Positions 15,639-24,723 of a stretch of DNA of 64,000 nt are shown piece by piece; position 1 is the first letter of the stretch, and each line of letters begins with the position of its first letter. The position numbers and the translations under genes are program-made. The stretch comes from Austwickia sp. (GTDB lineage Bacteria; Actinomycetota; Actinomycetes; Actinomycetales; Dermatophilaceae): the NCBI GenBank assembly GCA_016711265.1, contig JADJTI010000004.1:310001-374000 (forward strand). The letters are read 5' to 3'. The notes under the pieces are model-generated. The model did not search any database. It was not told where the DNA came from and saw nothing but the letters and a program-made list of their open reading frames with translations.

Positions 15639-17351
15639 ATGGCGTTCCGCGGTCCGTTGCCCGACGTCGACATCCCCCAGGTCAGCCTGTACGCGTACCT
15701 GTTCGCCGGGTTGAGCGACGAGGTTGCCGACCGGGTCGCCGTGGTCCGCGCCAGCACCGGTGAGGAGTTCAGCTACCGACGCCTGCGCCATGACATTGAT
15801 CACGTGGCGGCCTGGTTGACCGACCGGGGTATCGGCGCCGGTGACGCCGTCCTGGTCATGCTGCCCACCTGCCCGGAGTACGTGACGGCCTTCCACGGCG
15901 TCGCCCGGGCCGGGGCAGCCGCCTCGCCCGTCAACGCGGCGTACACCGCGTGGGAAGTCACCCACCAGCTGCGGGCCACCGGAGCCCAGTACGTCGTCCT
16001 GGCGGCCTCCATGGCGCACACCATCCTGCCCGCGCTGCAGGAGGTCGGGCTCGGGGCCGATCGGCTCATCGTGGTCCGCGATCCCGCCGTGGACGCGCCC
16101 TGCGCGCCGGCGGGCGCCATCGACTACGCCGACCTGACGTCCTACCAGCCGGATCAGGACGGCAGCAGCCGTGGGCGCGACGTCGCGACCGGCATGGCCG
16201 CCGATCCGGTCACCGATGCGGCCACCCACGTCGCCGCGCTGCCGATGTCCTCGGGCATCGGGGGGCTGGCCAAACCGGTCATGCTGACCCACCGCAACCT
16301 GGTCGCCAACATCGTGCAGTACAACCCCGTGCTGGCGCCGCTGGAGATCGAGCACCGGCTGGTCGCGTTCCTGCCGTTCTCGCACGTCTACGCGCTCACC
16401 GACACGATGCACTACGCGCTGGCCAACCGGTTCCTGCTGGTCACGATGGCCGAGTTCGATGCCGTGGGTTACCTGGAGGCGATCGCCCGCTACCGGGCCA
16501 CCTTGTTGTACGTCGTCCCGCCGGTGGCGGGGCTGCTGGCCCGCCACCCGGTGGTCGACGACTACGACGTGAGCAGCGTCGAGGTGATCGTCTCCGGAGC
16601 GGCTCCGCTGGACCAGAAGGTCGGGGAACGGCTCGCGCAGCGGCTGGGCGCCCAGGTGCTACAGGGGTACGGCCTGACCGAGACCAGCCCGGTCACGCAC
16701 GTGATGCTCCCGAACCAGCCCGACGTGCGGTTCGAGACCATCGGTCCGGCCCTGCCCAACGTGGATTTCCGGGTGGTCGACGTCAAGACCGGGCGGGACG
16801 TCGAGGTCCCGGTGGAGGGTGAGAGCGAACCGGGTGAGCTGTGGTGCGCCGGCCCCAACATCATGCTCGGGTACCACCGCGACCCCGAGGCGACCGCGCA
16901 GATCATCGACGCGGACGGGTACCTGCACACCGGGGACCTGGTGCGGGTGGACGCCCGGGGCATCGTGCGCATCGTCGGGCGGACCAAGGAGCTCATCAAG
17001 AACCGCGGGTTCCAGGTCCCGCCGGCCGAACTCGAGGCGACGCTGCGCACCCACCCCGCGGTCGCCGACGCCGGTGTGTACGGCGTCCCGCTGCCCAACG
17101 GCTCCGGGGATGAGGTCCCGCACGCGGTCGTGCAACTCGCCGACGACGTACCACCTGGGTCCGTGACCCCGGCCGAGCTGGCGGCGTACCTGGCTGAGCG
17201 GGCGGCCAAGTTCAAGCATGTCCGCTCGGTGACCGTGGTCGCCCGGGTACCGCGTTCCCCCGACGGGGTGCTGCTGCGCAAGGCGCTGCCGCTGCTGGCC
17301 GCCAAGGCCAAGGCCGACGCGGCTGCCGGCGTTCCGGTGCGGGCCGGCTGA
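15639..17351 (+). CDS. AMP-binding acyl/aryl-CoA ligase-like protein with altered core motifs
   Basis: ANL-superfamily protein of 570 residues resembling 4-coumarate:CoA and fatty acyl-CoA ligases. Strong AAGGAGG before the ATG. Recognisable cores are HVYALTDTMH, VIVSGAAPLDQKVGERLAQR, QGYGLTETSPVTHVML and YLHTGDLVRVD with GRTKELIKNRGFQVPPAELE. Two functional motifs are changed. The phosphate-binding loop, usually SSGTTGxPKG, reads SSGIGGLAKP near 204-213. The C-terminal Lys of the usual SGK motif is Val (PDGVLLRK near 541-548). In characterised ligases that Lys is needed for adenylation, so activity is uncertain; it may catalyse only thioester chemistry or be inactive. Confidence 0.85.
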   Translation: MAFRGPLPDVDIPQVSLYAYLFAGLSDEVADRVAVVRASTGEEFSYRRLRHDIDHVAAWLTDRGIGAGDAVLVMLPTCPEYVTAFHGVARAGAAASPVNAAYTAWEVTHQLRATGAQYVVLAASMAHTILPALQEVGLGADRLIVVRDPAVDAPCAPAGAIDYADLTSYQPDQDGSSRGRDVATGMAADPVTDAATHVAALPMSSGIGGLAKPVMLTHRNLVANIVQYNPVLAPLEIEHRLVAFLPFSHVYALTDTMHYALANRFLLVTMAEFDAVGYLEAIARYRATLLYVVPPVAGLLARHPVVDDYDVSSVEVIVSGAAPLDQKVGERLAQRLGAQVLQGYGLTETSPVTHVMLPNQPDVRFETIGPALPNVDFRVVDVKTGRDVEVPVEGESEPGELWCAGPNIMLGYHRDPEATAQIIDADGYLHTGDLVRVDARGIVRIVGRTKELIKNRGFQVPPAELEATLRTHPAVADAGVYGVPLPNGSGDEVPHAVVQLADDVPPGSVTPAELAAYLAERAAKFKHVRSVTVVARVPRSPDGVLLRKALPLLAAKAKADAAAGVPVRAG

Positions 17352-17353
17352 TT

Positions 17354-17409
17354 CCGCCCGGCCTGCCGATCCCTGCGACGCACCGTCGGTGCGGCACCGG
17401 GTCGGGCGG
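17354..17409. terminator. Bidirectional hairpin between convergent genes
   Basis: Nested inverted repeats: outer CCGCCCG/CGGGCGG and inner CGCACCG-t-CGGTGCG, in the gap between the convergent ligase and siderophore-binding genes. There is no T-tract, so terminator function is inferred from position and stability. Confidence 0.45.
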
Positions 17410-17426
17410 GCCGACCGGCCGGCCGA

Positions 17427-18467
17427 CTAGAACGCCTCGGGGTGGAGCAGCCTCGCGATGCGTTCCACGGCCACGTGGTTGCTCGGGCCCAGGTAGAGGG
17501 AGTCGGCCAGGGCGACGTACCGCTTGCGCTTGGAGGCCTCCCAGCCCGGGTAGGCCAGGAAGATGCCTTGAACGGTCTTGGCCGGGTTCGGGTTGCGGTA
17601 GTTCATGAAGATGACGGCGTCCACCTTGGCCTTGGCCAGCACCGCGCGTTGCGGTACGACGGTCGCCGCGCCCGCCGGGTCGTCGAAGGGGTTGACCCCG
17701 CCGGCCTTGGCCAGGACGTCGTTCCACACCCCGTGCGCGGCCACATAGGCGAAGTCACCGGTGCTGGCCTTGGTGTAGCCCGGCATGGCGATCAGCACGT
17801 TCTTGGGGGTCCGGCCCTTGATCTTGGCCTGAACCGCCGCGATCCGACGCTTCGACTCGGCGATGTGGGCCTCCGCGCGTTCGGAGGCGGCGAACACCAG
17901 GCCCAGGTCCCGCAGCATCGTGTAGCTGTCCTCCATGGTGGGCGTGACGACGGCGCCGGCGTCGCCCGGGGCCGGGCACTGGTGCGGTGGGGTGTAGGTG
18001 TTGGCGCCGATGGCTGCCAGGTCGTCGCGGGTGGCGAAGCCCAACCCGGGAGCGAACCCCGCGTCCGTGTTGGACAGGACCAGGTCAGGTTTGAGTTGCA
18101 GCATGGCGGCCCGTGGGATGTCCTGCAGCGCGTTGAGGGTGACGCCGCCCTTGGGGAGGGCCGCGATCGCTGCGGCGCGGCCCGGCACGTCCGACACGCC
18201 GAAGTCTTGGGCGTTGGCCACGATGTATCGCTGCACTCCCAGCTCCAGCATCGTGGACACCTCGGCGACGGAGCCGGTGTTCATCACCACGACCCGTTGC
18301 GGAGCCTGCGCGAGCGCCAGGTTCCGTCCGCAGTTGACCAGCTTCACGGGGTACCCGCCCTCGCCAGCTGCCTGGGTCGAGGGCCGGCCGTCACTGGATC
18401 CGCCGCACCCGGCCAGCCCCGCACCCAGGGCGAGCACGGCAGCGACGACGGGGAGAACACGGGGCAT
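17427..18467 (-). CDS. Iron-siderophore/cobalamin-type ABC substrate-binding lipoprotein
   Basis: Lipoprotein of 346 residues of the FepB/BtuF helical-backbone family. The signal peptide ends in lipobox LAGC (Cys near 21), so it is anchored to the outer face of the membrane. Binding-protein landmarks: APQRVVVMNTGSVAEVSTML, LKPDLVLSNTD, and a second lobe near 215-340 (NVLIAMPGYTKASTGDFAYV). It would pass a ferric siderophore or related chelate to a permease, but no permease or ATPase gene lies beside it. I saw no convincing full IdeR box or cobalamin riboswitch in the 249-bp upstream gap; the ligand is therefore open. Confidence 0.85.
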   Translation of the reverse strand: MPRVLPVVAAVLALGAGLAGCGGSSDGRPSTQAAGEGGYPVKLVNCGRNLALAQAPQRVVVMNTGSVAEVSTMLELGVQRYIVANAQDFGVSDVPGRAAAIAALPKGGVTLNALQDIPRAAMLQLKPDLVLSNTDAGFAPGLGFATRDDLAAIGANTYTPPHQCPAPGDAGAVVTPTMEDSYTMLRDLGLVFAASERAEAHIAESKRRIAAVQAKIKGRTPKNVLIAMPGYTKASTGDFAYVAAHGVWNDVLAKAGGVNPFDDPAGAATVVPQRAVLAKAKVDAVIFMNYRNPNPAKTVQGIFLAYPGWEASKRKRYVALADSLYLGPSNHVAVERIARLLHPEAF

Positions 18468-18716
18468 GGATCAACCTTCCTGATCGACCCCTGATCGACC
18501 AGGTCCACCACCCGATCGCAGACGCAGGGGAAGCGACAAGGCCGCTGTCAGCACAGTACCGAGGGGGACACCCTTCAGGAGCGGGATTGCGACGATCTTC
18601 AAGGGCCTCACCTGCGGCTCTGACTCGGGGCTGACAGCGAGCCGATGGCGCTCAGGGGGGTGCCGACGGTCGTCGGCGGCCCAATTCCGTTGAGTCCGCG
18701 ACCCCCTCCGAGGGTG
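18468..18716. other. Intergenic region upstream of siderophore-binding gene
   Basis: A 249-bp gap between the ATPase gene end and the lipoprotein start. It holds short direct repeats of TGATCGACC just before the lipoprotein start (18481-18501) and one half-site resembling an IdeR box (AGGTGAGGC on the minus strand near 18605-18613). No ORF or convincing structured RNA is seen. Confidence 0.4.
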
Positions 18717-21392
18717 CTAGAGGCGCACGATCGTGGCATCGGGGATACCGGCGTACCGGCCGGGGGTGCACGTCAACAGAATGAGCTGGGCACCGGCGCC
18801 GCGTAGGGCGAACGCGGCACAGATCGTGCGGAGCCGCTCGGGATCGGTGTAGCCGAGGGCGTCGTCGATGATCACCGGCACCCCGTCGGCCGGATCCACC
18901 AGCGAGGCGCAGGCCAGCCGTGTCAGCACGGCCAGCTGCTCCTTGGCGCCGGTGGACAGGGCGCCGAACGGGATCGTGCGGCCGTGCAGGACCCGCGCGG
19001 CGATCGACAGGTCGTCGGAAACCTCGACATCGAAGTCGTCGCCGTAGACCAACCGGCCGAAGCGGGTGAGTTCATTCGCGTACGGCGTGAGGTAGCCCCG
19101 CTTGGCCTCCGCGCGCCGACGTTGCAGGGTGTCGAACAGCAGGCGGGCCGCTTTCGCCCGGCGGTCCACGGCATCGAAGGCCCGCTGGGCGTGCACCAGC
19201 TCGCTCTCGGCGTCATCGAATCGCTCCTGGCGGCCCTGGCCTCCGGCCGCAGCCAACCGAGCCTCGATCGCGATGCGTTCGTCCCGGAGCACGCGGTGGC
19301 GGTCGCGGGCGGCGGCCAGGGCGCTCTGGGCGGCGCCACGGCAGCTGCGCAGGGTAGCCGGGTCCCGCTCCGCCAACGCGGCGCTCAGCTCCCGGGCGGC
19401 GGACTCCGCCTGGGCGAGGTCGCCGTCAGCCTGCTCGGCGGCGGCCTGCAGGGCGGCGTCCGGCTCGACGGCCCGGCTCGCCGCCAGTCGGGCGCGTTCG
19501 GCATCGAGTTGGCCCCGCACCGCCTCGACCAGGCTCGCCGTGGTGGCGACCTCCAGGCGCAGGCGGTCGACGGCCTCCCGCCGTCCCCGAAGCTCGCCGG
19601 TCAACCGCGCGACCACCGCCTCGGGGTCCTCCTCCGGCTCGGGGACCGCGGCGATCTCGCCGGGCTCGTCGGCCGGTGGCTCGTCGGCCGGTGGCTCGTC
19701 GGCGATGGACCCCTGCAGCCGCTGTGCCCGGGCGATGAGATCCTCTTCGCGCGCACCGCCGAGCAGGTCGATCCTGCCCTGGTCGGCTCGCCGCAGCAGG
19801 GCTGCAGCGAGTTGGTGGCGCTCCCCCAGCCGCCGGGCGTGCGCGAGGTCGTCCGCTCCGGCCGCCTCCAGGAGGCGGGACAGATCCGTCCGGGCGGCCC
19901 GCACGACACCCGCCCGCCGCTGGGCGCCTTCCTCGGGCAGTACCTCGACGCGCAGCCCGGGCACCTCCAGGGCCAGCGGCTCCGCCACGGGATGCTGGCG
20001 CCGCTCGCCGGCGGCCATCGGGTCCGGCACGCCGTCGCGGCTCAGCCGGGGCTGATCCTTCAGCGCGGTGACCACGACCGTGGCGCTGCCCGCGGCCTGA
20101 GCGGCGAGCGCGATGTCGACGGCGGCCGCGGCCCGCTCGATGGCCGCCAGGCTCGGCTGGTCCAGGGGGCACGCCGCGAGGTCGGCGAGAGCTGCGTCCC
20201 GGGCGCGGGCGAGATCGGTCAGTCGCGTCAACCGGTCCTGCAGGTCGGCCAGCTCGGCGACGTCGCGCCGGTAGGCCGCGACGGCGGCGGCGGCCTGGGC
20301 GCGGCGGCGGACTCCGGCGGCCACCGCCTCCGCCTCCCGGAGGCGCTCGGTCAGGGCGTCACAGGCGGCTTCGGCCGGACCCAGCTGCCGGGCCAGCTCG
20401 CCGGCCTGGACAGTCTGACGGGCCAATACGGCCTCGTTGTCGGTCAAGGCCTGACCCCGGGAGGCTCGCTCCTCCCACCGGTCCCGGGCTCGTTGGGCGC
20501 TGCGCGCGGCCGCCTCGAGCTGTCCGCGAGCGGCCTTTTCGGCGGCCGCCAGCGTCTCCACCTCGTGCCATTGCCGATCAAGTTCGGCGGCCTCCGCGGC
20601 CGCCGCGTCGACGTCCCGCTCGGCCTGCGCCCCTTCGGCGGCGACGACGGCGTGCCGTTCGACGTCGTACTGGACCTCCTCGACGGCCGCCCGCGCCGCC
20701 CGCGCCGCATCGACGGCCAGGTCCAGCCGCTCCCGCGCCGCCCGGTAGGTCCCGGTCGGCTGGCCCTGACCGGCGGTGAAGTACCGCCGGTACTCGGCCT
20801 CGGCGGCCACCACGATGCTGTCGGCGTCGGGGTCCGCGCCGCCCGAGGCTCCCCCGGCCATCTGGGCGCCGTCGAGGTTCTCGATGCCGTCGGCGGTGCC
20901 CGGCGCCGGCATCGCGGCCACGTCCAATGCCGCCGCCAGCGCGCTGCTTCCGGACAGGTCGGCCTGCACCAGCGGAACGGCCTGCATCAGGCGCAACGCC
21001 CGCCACAGCACCAGGTCGGCGGTCTCGGCGAGGATCTGGCTGACCCGTTCGTGCGCCTCCACCCCGGTGAGCTGTTCCACCCGGGGTGCGCTGATGTGCA
21101 GTTCGGTCCCCGGCTGCCGGAACCACTGCTTGCGGTAGGTGAACCGGTACGGCCCCGAGCTCAGGTCAGCCTCGACCACGCTGGCCACATCCCGCCCGAC
21201 GGGCCGGAAGGAGAGCACGTGACGCTTGCGGCTGGAGTCCTTGTCATCCAGGAGCAGGTCGAGTGCCTCGATCATGGTGGTCTTGCCCACCTCGTTGGGC
21301 CCCTCGACCACCACCACCCCGGTGTCGGGGAACTCCACCGTGCGCTCGGTGACGCCGCGGACGTTGCTCAGCCGCAGCCGGTGCAGCCTCAC
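18717..21392 (-). CDS. SMC/SbcC-like AAA ATPase without a visible zinc hook
   Basis: Protein of 891 residues with split ABC-type ATPase halves. Walker A is GPNEVGKTT near 32-40. The C-terminal half has the signature STGAKEQLAVLTRLACASL and Walker B VPVIIDDALGYTDPERL near 845-860. Between them lie long Ala/Arg/Glu/Gln-rich coiled coils (about 200-780). SbcC/Rad50 proteins form a complex with a Mre11/SbcD nuclease for double-strand break processing, and the upstream gene encodes such a nuclease. Unlike SbcC it has no CxxC hook; a CPLD at the middle is the nearest Cys. It resembles the YhaN-like branch. GTG start. Confidence 0.85.
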   Translation of the reverse strand: MRLHRLRLSNVRGVTERTVEFPDTGVVVVEGPNEVGKTTMIEALDLLLDDKDSSRKRHVLSFRPVGRDVASVVEADLSSGPYRFTYRKQWFRQPGTELHISAPRVEQLTGVEAHERVSQILAETADLVLWRALRLMQAVPLVQADLSGSSALAAALDVAAMPAPGTADGIENLDGAQMAGGASGGADPDADSIVVAAEAEYRRYFTAGQGQPTGTYRAARERLDLAVDAARAARAAVEEVQYDVERHAVVAAEGAQAERDVDAAAAEAAELDRQWHEVETLAAAEKAARGQLEAAARSAQRARDRWEERASRGQALTDNEAVLARQTVQAGELARQLGPAEAACDALTERLREAEAVAAGVRRRAQAAAAVAAYRRDVAELADLQDRLTRLTDLARARDAALADLAACPLDQPSLAAIERAAAAVDIALAAQAAGSATVVVTALKDQPRLSRDGVPDPMAAGERRQHPVAEPLALEVPGLRVEVLPEEGAQRRAGVVRAARTDLSRLLEAAGADDLAHARRLGERHQLAAALLRRADQGRIDLLGGAREEDLIARAQRLQGSIADEPPADEPPADEPGEIAAVPEPEEDPEAVVARLTGELRGRREAVDRLRLEVATTASLVEAVRGQLDAERARLAASRAVEPDAALQAAAEQADGDLAQAESAARELSAALAERDPATLRSCRGAAQSALAAARDRHRVLRDERIAIEARLAAAGGQGRQERFDDAESELVHAQRAFDAVDRRAKAARLLFDTLQRRRAEAKRGYLTPYANELTRFGRLVYGDDFDVEVSDDLSIAARVLHGRTIPFGALSTGAKEQLAVLTRLACASLVDPADGVPVIIDDALGYTDPERLRTICAAFALRGAGAQLILLTCTPGRYAGIPDATIVRL

Positions 21393-21436
21393 CGCTCACG
21401 CTCCCGTTCGGACACCGTGGCGCGCCACGCGCCCGC

Positions 21437-22612
21437 TCACCGGGACACCCCGGAAGCCAAGCGATACAGCAAGGAGAGCGCGTCCCGGGCGGCCTGGCCG
21501 TCGGCCCCACCGTCACTGCCCGCCGCCACCAGTTCACCCACCGCGCTCTCGACGTACCCGCCGACGCCCAGCCGGGTGAGCTCCGCATCGTCGACGACGA
21601 CGGCCACGTCGGTGTGCCGCTCCCACGCGTACAGCCCGGCCAGCAGGTCGCCGTACCGCTCGACGAGGTCGTCGAGGCGGGCCTTGTCGGCCAGGTGCAG
21701 GGTGCCCGTCAGGGCGGTCCGCACGACGGTGCACTCCTTGGGGCTGAGCCCGGCCAGCTCCTGCTCCAGGACGTCCAGGTCGTCGGGGGTGTTGACCGCG
21801 CGGATCAGGTCCACGAAGCGCCAGGTGCCGACGTGGTGCGGGGTCACCTCGATCGCTCCGTCACGGGCGAGGTCGACCACCAGGACGTCCCCGGCCTGGG
21901 CGTCGCGGTGGTCGGTCACCTCCGGTGAGCCGCTGTAGAAGATCCGGCCGCTGGTGCCGACGGGACCGCGGGAGTGCCGGTCCCCCAGGGCGATGTAGTG
22001 CACCGCGCCGCGGGCGATCGCCGCCTCCATCGGGGCCAGCCGCAGCGCGGCGGCGTTGCCGTCGGTGATCGAGACGCCTTCGGCCTGGCCGTGGCCGACC
22101 ACGATCCGCAGCGTGCCATCGCCGGGCAGTTCCCGGACGGCCTGCTCCACCAGATCCTGCAGCGGCCGGTTGGAGGTCAGCGGGGCCGGCACGATCTGCA
22201 CCCCCGGCAGCACCTCCAGCGGCGGCGGGCCGACGATGGCGTGCACGTGCTCGGGCAAGTGGTCCCGGAACAGCGCCGACCGGTAGATGCTCGCCGCGTT
22301 CAGCGCGTCATGGTTGCCCGGGAGCAGATACACCGGGCAGTCGATCGAACGCATCGCCTCCAGCGAGCGGAGCACCGTCTGGCGGCCCAACAGGTTCGAT
22401 TCGAAGACGTCGCCGGCCACCACGACGAAATCGCAGCGCTCTCGCCGCGCCACCGCGCCGATGCCCCGGATCGCGTCCATCCGGGCGGTGGTGAACCGGC
22501 TCTGGGCCTCCGCGGTGAGGAAGTGCCGCGTCATCCCCAGCTGCCAGTCGCTGGTGTGCAGGAAGCGTACGGCGGCCGGAGCGGTCGCTGTGGTGGTGTC
22601 GACGGTGTCCAC
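21437..22612 (-). CDS. SbcD/Mre11-like metallophosphoesterase (DNA repair nuclease)
   Basis: Protein of 391 residues. The calcineurin-like motifs are clear: FLHTSDWQLG near 17-26, VVVAGDVFES near 65-74, LLPGNHDALN near 101-110, VGHGQAEG near 178 and ALGDRHS near 212. These residues bind the two catalytic metals. It likely works with the ATPase gene 44 bp downstream as an SbcCD-like end-processing nuclease. The GTG at 22612 was chosen because AAAGGAGG lies directly upstream; a longer frame starting at 22660 would overlap the fluoride channel gene. Part of an apparent minus-strand operon crcB-crcB-nuclease-ATPase. Confidence 0.88.
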   Translation of the reverse strand: MDTVDTTTATAPAAVRFLHTSDWQLGMTRHFLTAEAQSRFTTARMDAIRGIGAVARRERCDFVVVAGDVFESNLLGRQTVLRSLEAMRSIDCPVYLLPGNHDALNAASIYRSALFRDHLPEHVHAIVGPPPLEVLPGVQIVPAPLTSNRPLQDLVEQAVRELPGDGTLRIVVGHGQAEGVSITDGNAAALRLAPMEAAIARGAVHYIALGDRHSRGPVGTSGRIFYSGSPEVTDHRDAQAGDVLVVDLARDGAIEVTPHHVGTWRFVDLIRAVNTPDDLDVLEQELAGLSPKECTVVRTALTGTLHLADKARLDDLVERYGDLLAGLYAWERHTDVAVVVDDAELTRLGVGGYVESAVGELVAAGSDGGADGQAARDALSLLYRLASGVSR

Positions 22613-22640
22613 GGGCCACCTCCTTTCGTCGCTCCCGACG

Positions 22641-23039
22641 TTAGGCACCACCACTGACAAGCATGCTGACCAGCGTGTATGCGGTAAACGCGGCAGCCAC
22701 GCAGCCGAGCACCGTCGCCAGCACGTTCAGCACCGCCGCCCCGATCCGGCGCTGTTCGCCCAACCGCCAGGTCTCGAAAGAGAAGGTGCTGTACGTCGTC
22801 AGCGCCCCGCACACCCCCACGGCAAGCAGCTCGTGGACCACGGGAGCCAGCGCAGCGCCGGCTCCAGTCAGGCCGCCGAGCAGCAGCGAGCCCGCCAGGT
22901 TGACCAGCAGCGTGCCGAGGGGGAATCCGGTCTCGTGCCGGGACTGTACCGCCCGGTCCACGAGATATCGGGTCACCGCGCCGAGGGCCCCGCCCAGCAT
23001 GACGACGCTCACCGTGATCAGCGTCGACCCGCCGGTCAT
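22641..23039 (-). CDS. crcB: Fluoride exporter CrcB/Fluc, second subunit
   Basis: Small channel of 132 residues with four TM helices. It has the Fluc signatures GGALGAVTRY near 16-25, GTLLVNLAGSLLLG near 41-54 and GALTTYSTFSFET near 77-89, the last carrying the central Na+ and fluoride-lining residues. Fluc proteins export F- as antiparallel dimers; organisms with two genes make heterodimers. The ATG overlaps the stop of the first subunit by ATGA, so they are co-translated. No fluoride riboswitch is visible upstream of the pair. Confidence 0.93.
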   Translation of the reverse strand: MTGGSTLITVSVVMLGGALGAVTRYLVDRAVQSRHETGFPLGTLLVNLAGSLLLGGLTGAGAALAPVVHELLAVGVCGALTTYSTFSFETWRLGEQRRIGAAVLNVLATVLGCVAAAFTAYTLVSMLVSGGA

Positions 23040-23539
23040 GGCCGTGCTCCGAGCAACGGACGCACTCCGGTCAGGGCGCGGGTCGCGAGCACGCCGACGG
23101 CCACCGCAGCCAGCGCGGCAGTCAGCGTCCCGCACAGGTATCCGACGGCGAGCACCGCCTCACCCGCCCGGGACAGCGCCAGGACCTGATCGGCGTACGT
23201 GCTCATGGTGGTGAATCCACCCAGCAGCCCGGTGCCCAGGAAGGGCCGCACCAGCGGATGCGGGGCGGCCACCGCCTCGGTGAGCAGGACCAGCAGGATC
23301 CCGATGGCCAGGCACCCGGCGATGTTGATCCCCCAGGTCGGCCAGGGGATCCCTGTCAGAGGACCGGCGGGCGTGGCCCCCGACAGCGCCCACCTCAGCA
23401 GGCTGCCGAGTCCTCCGCCGAGGGCGACGGCCATCGGTACGGCGATCGGATGGGCCGCCAGTTCCCGGCGGTCCGCGGGCCGCGCCAGATCGACATCGGG
23501 ATCGACGCCCTCGCTGCCACCAGCCGGTTCGGCACGCAC
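23036..23539 (-). CDS. crcB: Fluoride exporter CrcB/Fluc, first subunit (more divergent)
   Basis: Channel protein of 167 residues, four TM helices, with about 30 extra N-terminal residues. Signatures are looser than in its partner: GGGLGSLLRW near 41-50, TWGINIAGCLAIG near 68-80 and GLLGGFTTMSTYADQ near 103-117. Sequence divergence between the two is as expected for a heterodimeric Fluc pair. GTG start at 23539; only 50 bp separate it from the 3' end of the NlpC/P60 gene, so its promoter must be short or it is co-transcribed from upstream. Confidence 0.9.
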   Translation of the reverse strand: MRAEPAGGSEGVDPDVDLARPADRRELAAHPIAVPMAVALGGGLGSLLRWALSGATPAGPLTGIPWPTWGINIAGCLAIGILLVLLTEAVAAPHPLVRPFLGTGLLGGFTTMSTYADQVLALSRAGEAVLAVGYLCGTLTAALAAVAVGVLATRALTGVRPLLGARP

Positions 23540-23589
23540 GTCAGCACGGTAGCCGACGACCGGTCACCGCCAGAGCGACCCGGCGCGGC

Positions 23590-24723
23590 TCAGGCGATCC
23601 GGCCGTAGCTGACCCGGGAGGTGTAGATCTTGCGCAGCTGGGTCTTGCGCCCTGACCTGGGCGAGTCGTACATCATCCCGCCCCCCGCGTAGATCCCGAC
23701 GTGATGCGCCGGGCTGCCGAAGAACACCAGGTCACCGGGGCGAGGCTGGCTCACTCGGCGAGCGTAGGCCTGCTGAGCGGCCGCGGTGCGCGGCAGCCGG
23801 ATGCCCATCTTGCGGTACACGTAGGAGGTGTACCCCGAGCAGTCGAAGCCCGAAGGTGAGCTGCCTCCCCAGCGGTACCAGATGCCCGTCAATCCGGAGG
23901 CGATGGACAGCGCCGCGGTGCCCTTGACCGAGCCCACTGCGGCGGTCGAGGTCTGATTCCGCGCCGTGCGGACGATGGCCCTGGTCAACACCGGGTAGCT
24001 CTGGTTGAGCGCCGCTGCGGCCGTCGCCGAACGCGTCCGTACGACGGCCCGATCCAGCCGCTTGACCAGCGCTTGGGTGGACACCACCTGGGAGCGGGCA
24101 CCGACGTGCTCGACCGTGCGGGTCACCGCGGTGGCGGCTGTCGTCGTGACGGCAGGCGTCGAGTCGGCGCGGGTCGGTGCGGCAGGCGTCGTGGTGGCGT
24201 GGGTCGGTACGACGACCGCAGCGGTCACCGGCGCGGTCGGCGCCGGCGTGGAGGCCGGCGTGGAGGCCGGCGTGGAGGCCGGCGTGGCGACGGTCGAGGA
24301 GACGGATGCAAGCGCCGGAGTCGCCGTCCCGGCGGGCGTGATCGTCCCGAGCTGCGCGCTGGGCTGGGTCGCGTCGGCGTACTCCACCGTCAACAACCGT
24401 GCGCGCACCCGCGCCGACCGCAGCCCACGCGGCGACAGGCCGGCCGCGGCCTGCTCGGTCGCCGCAGCGGCTGCGGCTGCCGGAGCGGGAGCCGCCGGAC
24501 TCGCGGCACCGCTGGGCACCGCGGATGGCGAACCGGCCGGCGTACCCTGCGGTTCGGCTGCCTGAGCGGGCAACGCCATCGTGGCGACCATGCCACCGGA
24601 GACGGCCAACACGGCCGAGACCTGAGCGGCTGGCCCGGCGTGCCGGAGGACGGCTGCCGACAGGTGCAGGGCTGGGTGGTTACGACCTGGCGCACGATGA
24701 CGCCCGCGAGAACGCGAAGACAC
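23590..24723 (-). CDS. Secreted NlpC/P60 peptidoglycan endopeptidase
   Basis: Protein of 377 residues. A long basic N-terminus leads to a signal sequence (VSAVLAVSGGMVATMALPAQA near 36-56). Residues 57-260 are a low-complexity Ala/Thr/Pro region, including four TPAS repeats encoded by 12-bp units (24247-24290), probably a wall-spanning linker. The NlpC/P60 domain is C-terminal, with catalytic Cys in GFDCSGYTSYVYR near 293, His in PAHHVGIYAGG near 342, and motif RPGDLVFFGSP. It cuts stem peptides in the cell wall, for growth or daughter-cell separation. GTG start. Three phased GATCACG motifs lie upstream. Confidence 0.9.
   Translation of the reverse strand: MSSRSRGRHRAPGRNHPALHLSAAVLRHAGPAAQVSAVLAVSGGMVATMALPAQAAEPQGTPAGSPSAVPSGAASPAAPAPAAAAAAATEQAAAGLSPRGLRSARVRARLLTVEYADATQPSAQLGTITPAGTATPALASVSSTVATPASTPASTPASTPAPTAPVTAAVVVPTHATTTPAAPTRADSTPAVTTTAATAVTRTVEHVGARSQVVSTQALVKRLDRAVVRTRSATAAAALNQSYPVLTRAIVRTARNQTSTAAVGSVKGTAALSIASGLTGIWYRWGGSSPSGFDCSGYTSYVYRKMGIRLPRTAAAQQAYARRVSQPRPGDLVFFGSPAHHVGIYAGGGMMYDSPRSGRKTQLRKIYTSRVSYGRIA

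Noticed and set aside
18605..18613. IdeR box upstream of the siderophore-binding gene
   Set aside because: Only one half (AGGTGAGGC) matches; the second half of the 19-bp palindrome is absent.
18480..18716. Possible cobalamin riboswitch upstream of the siderophore-binding gene
   Set aside because: Fragments such as GAGTCAG, AATCC and ACTGT occur on the minus strand, but not in the order or spacing of the conserved riboswitch core.
19000..21938. Very long open frames opposite the ATPase and nuclease genes (and similar long antisense frames elsewhere)
   Set aside because: High GC removes stop codons. Composition is Arg/Gly/Pro-rich without domains, while the opposite frame carries clear family motifs.
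23540..23589. Fluoride riboswitch before crcB
   Set aside because: Only 50 bp separate crcB from the next gene, and no fluoride aptamer core is visible.
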